Of a DNA stretch of 64,000 bases, positions 61,506 to 64,000 are shown piece by piece (the stretch's first letter is position 1; each line of letters starts with the position of its first letter). The DNA comes from Planctomycetaceae bacterium (GTDB lineage: Bacteria > Planctomycetota > Phycisphaerae > Phycisphaerales > UBA1924). Location of the stretch: NCBI GenBank assembly GCA_021294835.1, contig JAJTDF010000014.1, positions 1 through 64,000 of the forward strand, read 5' to 3'. The notes beneath the pieces are model-generated. The model did no database searches. It saw only the letters and a list, made by a program, of their open reading frames with translations, and was not told where the DNA came from. The translations under genes and the position numbers were made by a program.

Positions 61506-62090
61506 GTGGAGTTCATCCGCATCGTGGTGCTGTGCGTGATCGGCTCGATCGTGTACGGCGTGCTGCACAACCAGGTCACCGTTCGCATCAGCCTCGAGTA
61601 CTTCACCGTGGCCCATGAGCGGATCATGATCAACCCCACGCCCACGGTGCTCGCCGCGGCGTGGGGCGTGCTGGCCACTTGGTGGGCCGGCCTGCTGGTG
61701 GGCCTGCCAGTGGCGGTGTGCTGCCGCGTGGGGCGGGCGACCAAGTTGGACTGGATGTGGCTGGCTCCCCGGCTGGGCGTGGCGCTGGCGTGCATGGGTG
61801 GGCTGGCGGTCGTCGCCGCGGTGGGCGGGCGGGCCCTGGCGGCGACCGGGGTGGTGCGCATCACCCCGTGGCTGGCCGAGCGGGTTCCCGAGGCGGAGCA
61901 TGTCAACCTGCTGACCGCTGGCTTTGCCCACGGCGCGTCCTACGCGGGCGGGGTGATAGCGGGCGCCGTGCTGTGCACGCTGGCTGTGGTCACCCGGCGC
62001 CAGGGGCGTGGGAAGGCTGCGGAGGTGGCCGCTGCCGATGCCCCCGAGCCGGCACCAGCGGTGATCGCCGATGAATCTCGGGCATCCTGA
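61506..62090 (+). CDS. Membrane protein of unknown function
   Basis: The 194-residue product has four predicted helices: RIVVLCVIGSIVYGVLHN, VLAAAWGVLATWWAGLLVGL, LGVALACMGGLAVVAAVGGR and GASYAGGVIAGAVLCTLAVV. A helix-free loop (QVTVRISLEYFTVAHERIMI) between helices 1 and 2 recurs in planctomycete membrane proteins of unknown role. GTG 61506 is chosen because AAGGAGG (61492-61498) ends 7 bases upstream. It is 47 bp after ydcZ, and the C-terminus is Ala/Pro-rich. The gene is followed by an HD-GYP gene on the same strand. Confidence 0.7.
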   Translation: MEFIRIVVLCVIGSIVYGVLHNQVTVRISLEYFTVAHERIMINPTPTVLAAAWGVLATWWAGLLVGLPVAVCCRVGRATKLDWMWLAPRLGVALACMGGLAVVAAVGGRALAATGVVRITPWLAERVPEAEHVNLLTAGFAHGASYAGGVIAGAVLCTLAVVTRRQGRGKAAEVAAADAPEPAPAVIADESRAS

Positions 62091-62191
62091 GCCGTCTCCG
62101 GGCAGCATGCGGGCCGGATTCTGCAGTCGCTCGGTCGGTCGGCCGGTGCAGCCCGTCGGCTGCCGGCTAAGGTGAGGTGAGGAGACCTCGC

Positions 62192-62848
62192 GTGGACGTG
62201 GACGCAGTGGCCGCCATGGTGCGGCTGATCAGCCTCAAGGACCTCACGACCGCCGCCCACACCTGGCGGGTGGTGCTCTACACGCGAGCCATGGCCGAGG
62301 AGTTCGGTCTGCCCCCGGCCGAGGTGGAGCGGCTGGGCATCGCCGCGGCGTTGCACGACATCGGCAAGCTGGACGTCCCCGATGAGATCCTCCAGAAGCC
62401 CGGCAAACTCACCGACGACGAGTTTCGCACCATGCAGCTGCACACCGTCCGCGGGCACGAGCGGCTGCTGCTCAGCGGCGAGACCGACCAAGTGACGCTT
62501 GAACTGGTGCGGCACCACCACGAGCGCTGGGACGGCCTGGGCTACCCCGACAGGCTCAAGGGTGAGGCGATCACGCGGGCCCCGCGGATTTTCGCGGTGA
62601 TCGACTCGTTTGATGCGATGACCAGCCTGCGGCCCTATCGGCAGGACGTGGGCCCCGAGGCGGCCGAGCGTGCGATGGCCGAACTGCACGCCGGATCGGG
62701 CACGCGCTACTGGCCCCAGGCGGTGGAACTGTTCGACCGGCTCTACCGCAGCGGGCACGTGGACTGGATCCTCGAGTACTACAACGACCGCGCCGAGCAC
62801 CCGCAGTTCTGCGCCCGCGCCGTCAGCACGCTTCGCCGGGGCGGGTGA
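62192..62848 (+). CDS. HD-GYP domain phosphodiesterase (c-di-GMP type)
   Basis: The 218-residue protein is essentially one HD-GYP domain. It begins LKDLTTAAHTWRVVLYTRAM and contains the HD motif ALHDIGKLDVPDEIL. QLHTVRGHERLL and the GYP motif HHHERWDGLGYPDRLKG follow, then FAVIDSFDAMTSLRPYR. Such domains hydrolyse cyclic di-GMP or related dinucleotides with a metal centre. There is no receiver or sensor domain, so it works alone or with a partner. GTG 62192 is preferred over GTG 62177, since GGAG lies 7 bases upstream. It converges with darG, with 3 bases between the stops. Confidence 0.88.
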   Translation: MDVDAVAAMVRLISLKDLTTAAHTWRVVLYTRAMAEEFGLPPAEVERLGIAAALHDIGKLDVPDEILQKPGKLTDDEFRTMQLHTVRGHERLLLSGETDQVTLELVRHHHERWDGLGYPDRLKGEAITRAPRIFAVIDSFDAMTSLRPYRQDVGPEAAERAMAELHAGSGTRYWPQAVELFDRLYRSGHVDWILEYYNDRAEHPQFCARAVSTLRRGG

Positions 62849-62851
62849 GAC

Positions 62852-63883
62852 TCAGAGCCAGCCTTGGCTCTGCAGAACCTGCCAGGCCTTGTGCAGGTGC
62901 TGGTCGGGGAACATGGCCTTGCGAGAGTTCCACCGATGCGTCAGGTCGACGGCCTGCTCGGGGTTGGCGGCTCCCTCCTGCCGGGCGACCCAGTGCACCG
63001 TGGCCAGCAGTTCCATGCCGTACGAAGACTCGAAGCCCTCGGTGAGTCGCGCCACGCGATCGAACCGGGCAAGGGCCTCCTGACGTGTCGCCAGATAAGC
63101 CTCGGCCTGCTCGGCGGCGTTCGGCAGCAGAGCCAGCGGCTTGGCGGGGTCATCCTCGCCATCGCCATAGCCGGTGATCAAGTGCCCCTCGACATGCTTG
63201 AGCACCTGGCCGAGGTTGGTGGCGTACGGGCCGTACGCCGCCTTGACGTAGTTCAGCCGCAGCGGCTCCCCAGCCGCCTGCATGAAATACATCAGCTTGT
63301 GTACCTCCAGCAGCGTGACCGACGGGTCCATCACCGCTTGAAGGTACCGGCGGAGCAGTCCCACCAGCGCCGCACGGCCGGGGGTCATGGCAGGGGCCTT
63401 TGCCGCTCGCGCCATCTGCGAGGCGGGCGGGGCCGGGCCCGGCTCGTAGAGCACCACGCGAACGTCCCGAAGGCCGTCGAGTGCTTCGACGATCATCGGG
63501 CGCACCTGCTCCCAGTCCAGCCCGCCAAGACCGCAGCCCAGCGGCGGCACCGCCACCGAACGGATCGACCGGGCAACCAGCTCCTCGCGCAAGGCTGCCA
63601 GTCCGGAGGCGATGTCCTCCATGCGGCTGCCCTCTCGCCAATGACGCTTGGTTGGGAAGTTGATGATGTACCGCGGTGTCTTCGCCGCCCCCACGTCGTA
63701 CACGAACATGCGGCCCGGCCGCACCTCGCCCCGGTCGCACGCCGCTTTGTAGGCCCGAAAGTTCCCCGGATACCGGTTCTTGAACTGCAGCGCGATCCCG
63801 CGGCCCATCACGCCAACACAGTTGACGGTGTTCACGACCGCCTCGACATCGGTCTTCAAGATGTCCCCGACGCCTTGTTCCAC
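62852..63883 (-). CDS. darG: DarG-type macrodomain antitoxin
   Basis: DarG removes ADP-ribose from thymidine in DNA and so reverses the DarT toxin. The 343-residue protein has an N-terminal macrodomain (1-145): GDILKTDVEAVVNTVNCVGV, then MGRGIALQFKNRYP, INFPTKRHWREGSRMEDIAS and PPLGCGLGGLDWEQV. These match the DarG subfamily closely. The C-terminal 190 residues (for example TLLEVHKLMYFMQAAGEPLR) correspond to the DarT-binding part. GTG 63883 is preferred, with AAGGAG 9 bases upstream and family-like N-terminus; TTG 63910 would overlap the darT stop as TTGA. darT lies immediately upstream. Confidence 0.92.
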   Translation of the reverse strand: MEQGVGDILKTDVEAVVNTVNCVGVMGRGIALQFKNRYPGNFRAYKAACDRGEVRPGRMFVYDVGAAKTPRYIINFPTKRHWREGSRMEDIASGLAALREELVARSIRSVAVPPLGCGLGGLDWEQVRPMIVEALDGLRDVRVVLYEPGPAPPASQMARAAKAPAMTPGRAALVGLLRRYLQAVMDPSVTLLEVHKLMYFMQAAGEPLRLNYVKAAYGPYATNLGQVLKHVEGHLITGYGDGEDDPAKPLALLPNAAEQAEAYLATRQEALARFDRVARLTEGFESSYGMELLATVHWVARQEGAANPEQAVDLTHRWNSRKAMFPDQHLHKAWQVLQSQGWL

Positions 63884-63906
63884 GTGCCGCAACTCCTTAC
63901 CGCCGC

Positions 63907-64000
63907 TCAATAGTACCAGTCGGGCCGCACGGCCAGTCGCGGGCGGTGCACCGCCCGGGCGATGGCAGTCTCAGCCAGGGCCAGCCGCTGCTGGTCGTAC
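63907..64000 (-). CDS. darT: DarT-type DNA ADP-ribosyltransferase toxin, C-terminal end only
   Basis: Only the last 30 codons lie in the window. They read YDQQRLALAETAIARAVHRP and end RPDWYY before the stop. A C-terminal basic stretch that ends in WYF or WYY is typical of DarT, which ADP-ribosylates thymidine in single-stranded DNA. The call rests mainly on the intact darG gene directly downstream on the same strand. The catalytic part is outside the window and cannot be checked. Confidence 0.75.
   Translation of the reverse strand, partial: YDQQRLALAETAIARAVHRPRLAVRPDWYY

Noticed and set aside
1-64000. tRNA, rRNA or riboswitch genes
   Set aside because: No cloverleaf, rRNA-like or known riboswitch core was recognised by eye. 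A covariance-model search would be needed to exclude small RNAs.

Overview
The window looks like a high-GC planctomycete chromosome, most likely class Phycisphaerae. The evidence is: secreted proteins ending in EF-hand/dockerin-like GDGLxTGDDFxAF tails with a terminal Cys-Pro; membrane proteins carrying CxxCGYxLxGLxxxGxCPECG zinc ribbons; an ECF sigma factor gene overlapping a Ser/Thr kinase gene; and a futalosine-pathway (menaquinone) enzyme. The assignment rests on gene style, not on a marker gene. I see no rRNA, tRNA, CRISPR array, integrase or insertion sequence.

Left end (1-6.4 kb): the distal part of an Rhs-type protein with a foreign-looking, AT-richer C-terminal tip, followed by a lipoprotein gene of similar composition that may be its partner. 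A GDP-L-fucose cassette (gmd, methyltransferase, fcl) follows.

Housekeeping block (6.4-18.4 kb): topA, then speA-miaA on the minus strand, with miaA apparently starting at an AUC codon. Then come clpS, three tandem paralogous zinc-ribbon membrane proteins, and lpd. Intrinsic terminators close miaA and lpd.

Accessory and mixed block (18.4-29.5 kb): a G-rich intergenic region with DnaA-box-like repeats, a secreted protein with 558-bp internal repeats, a 29-codon membrane peptide gene with a consensus Shine-Dalgarno, Imm26-like and HEAT-like proteins, a membrane AAA ATPase, pabB overlapping a NUDIX gene, and convergent helical-repeat and ankyrin genes.

Efflux locus (29.6-37.4 kb): two tetR-permease cassettes in tandem, then one ABC ATPase, one HlyD-type adaptor and one TolC-type lipoprotein. 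This is a complete tripartite exporter with two different permeases and two regulators. The second regulator has a clear operator-promoter-operator arrangement.

Right half (37.4-64 kb): a decayed stretch with remnants of Cys-Pro tails, a 13-repeat propeller-like secreted protein, a possible leaderless two-gene operon for a 1,701-residue DUF4132-type protein, a matrixin-like protease, and a sigma factor-kinase-cardiolipin synthase group. After these come a collagen-like protein next to a reprolysin-like protease, an mqnC-ydcZ-membrane protein-HD-GYP group, and the darG end of a DarTG toxin-antitoxin pair running off the window edge.
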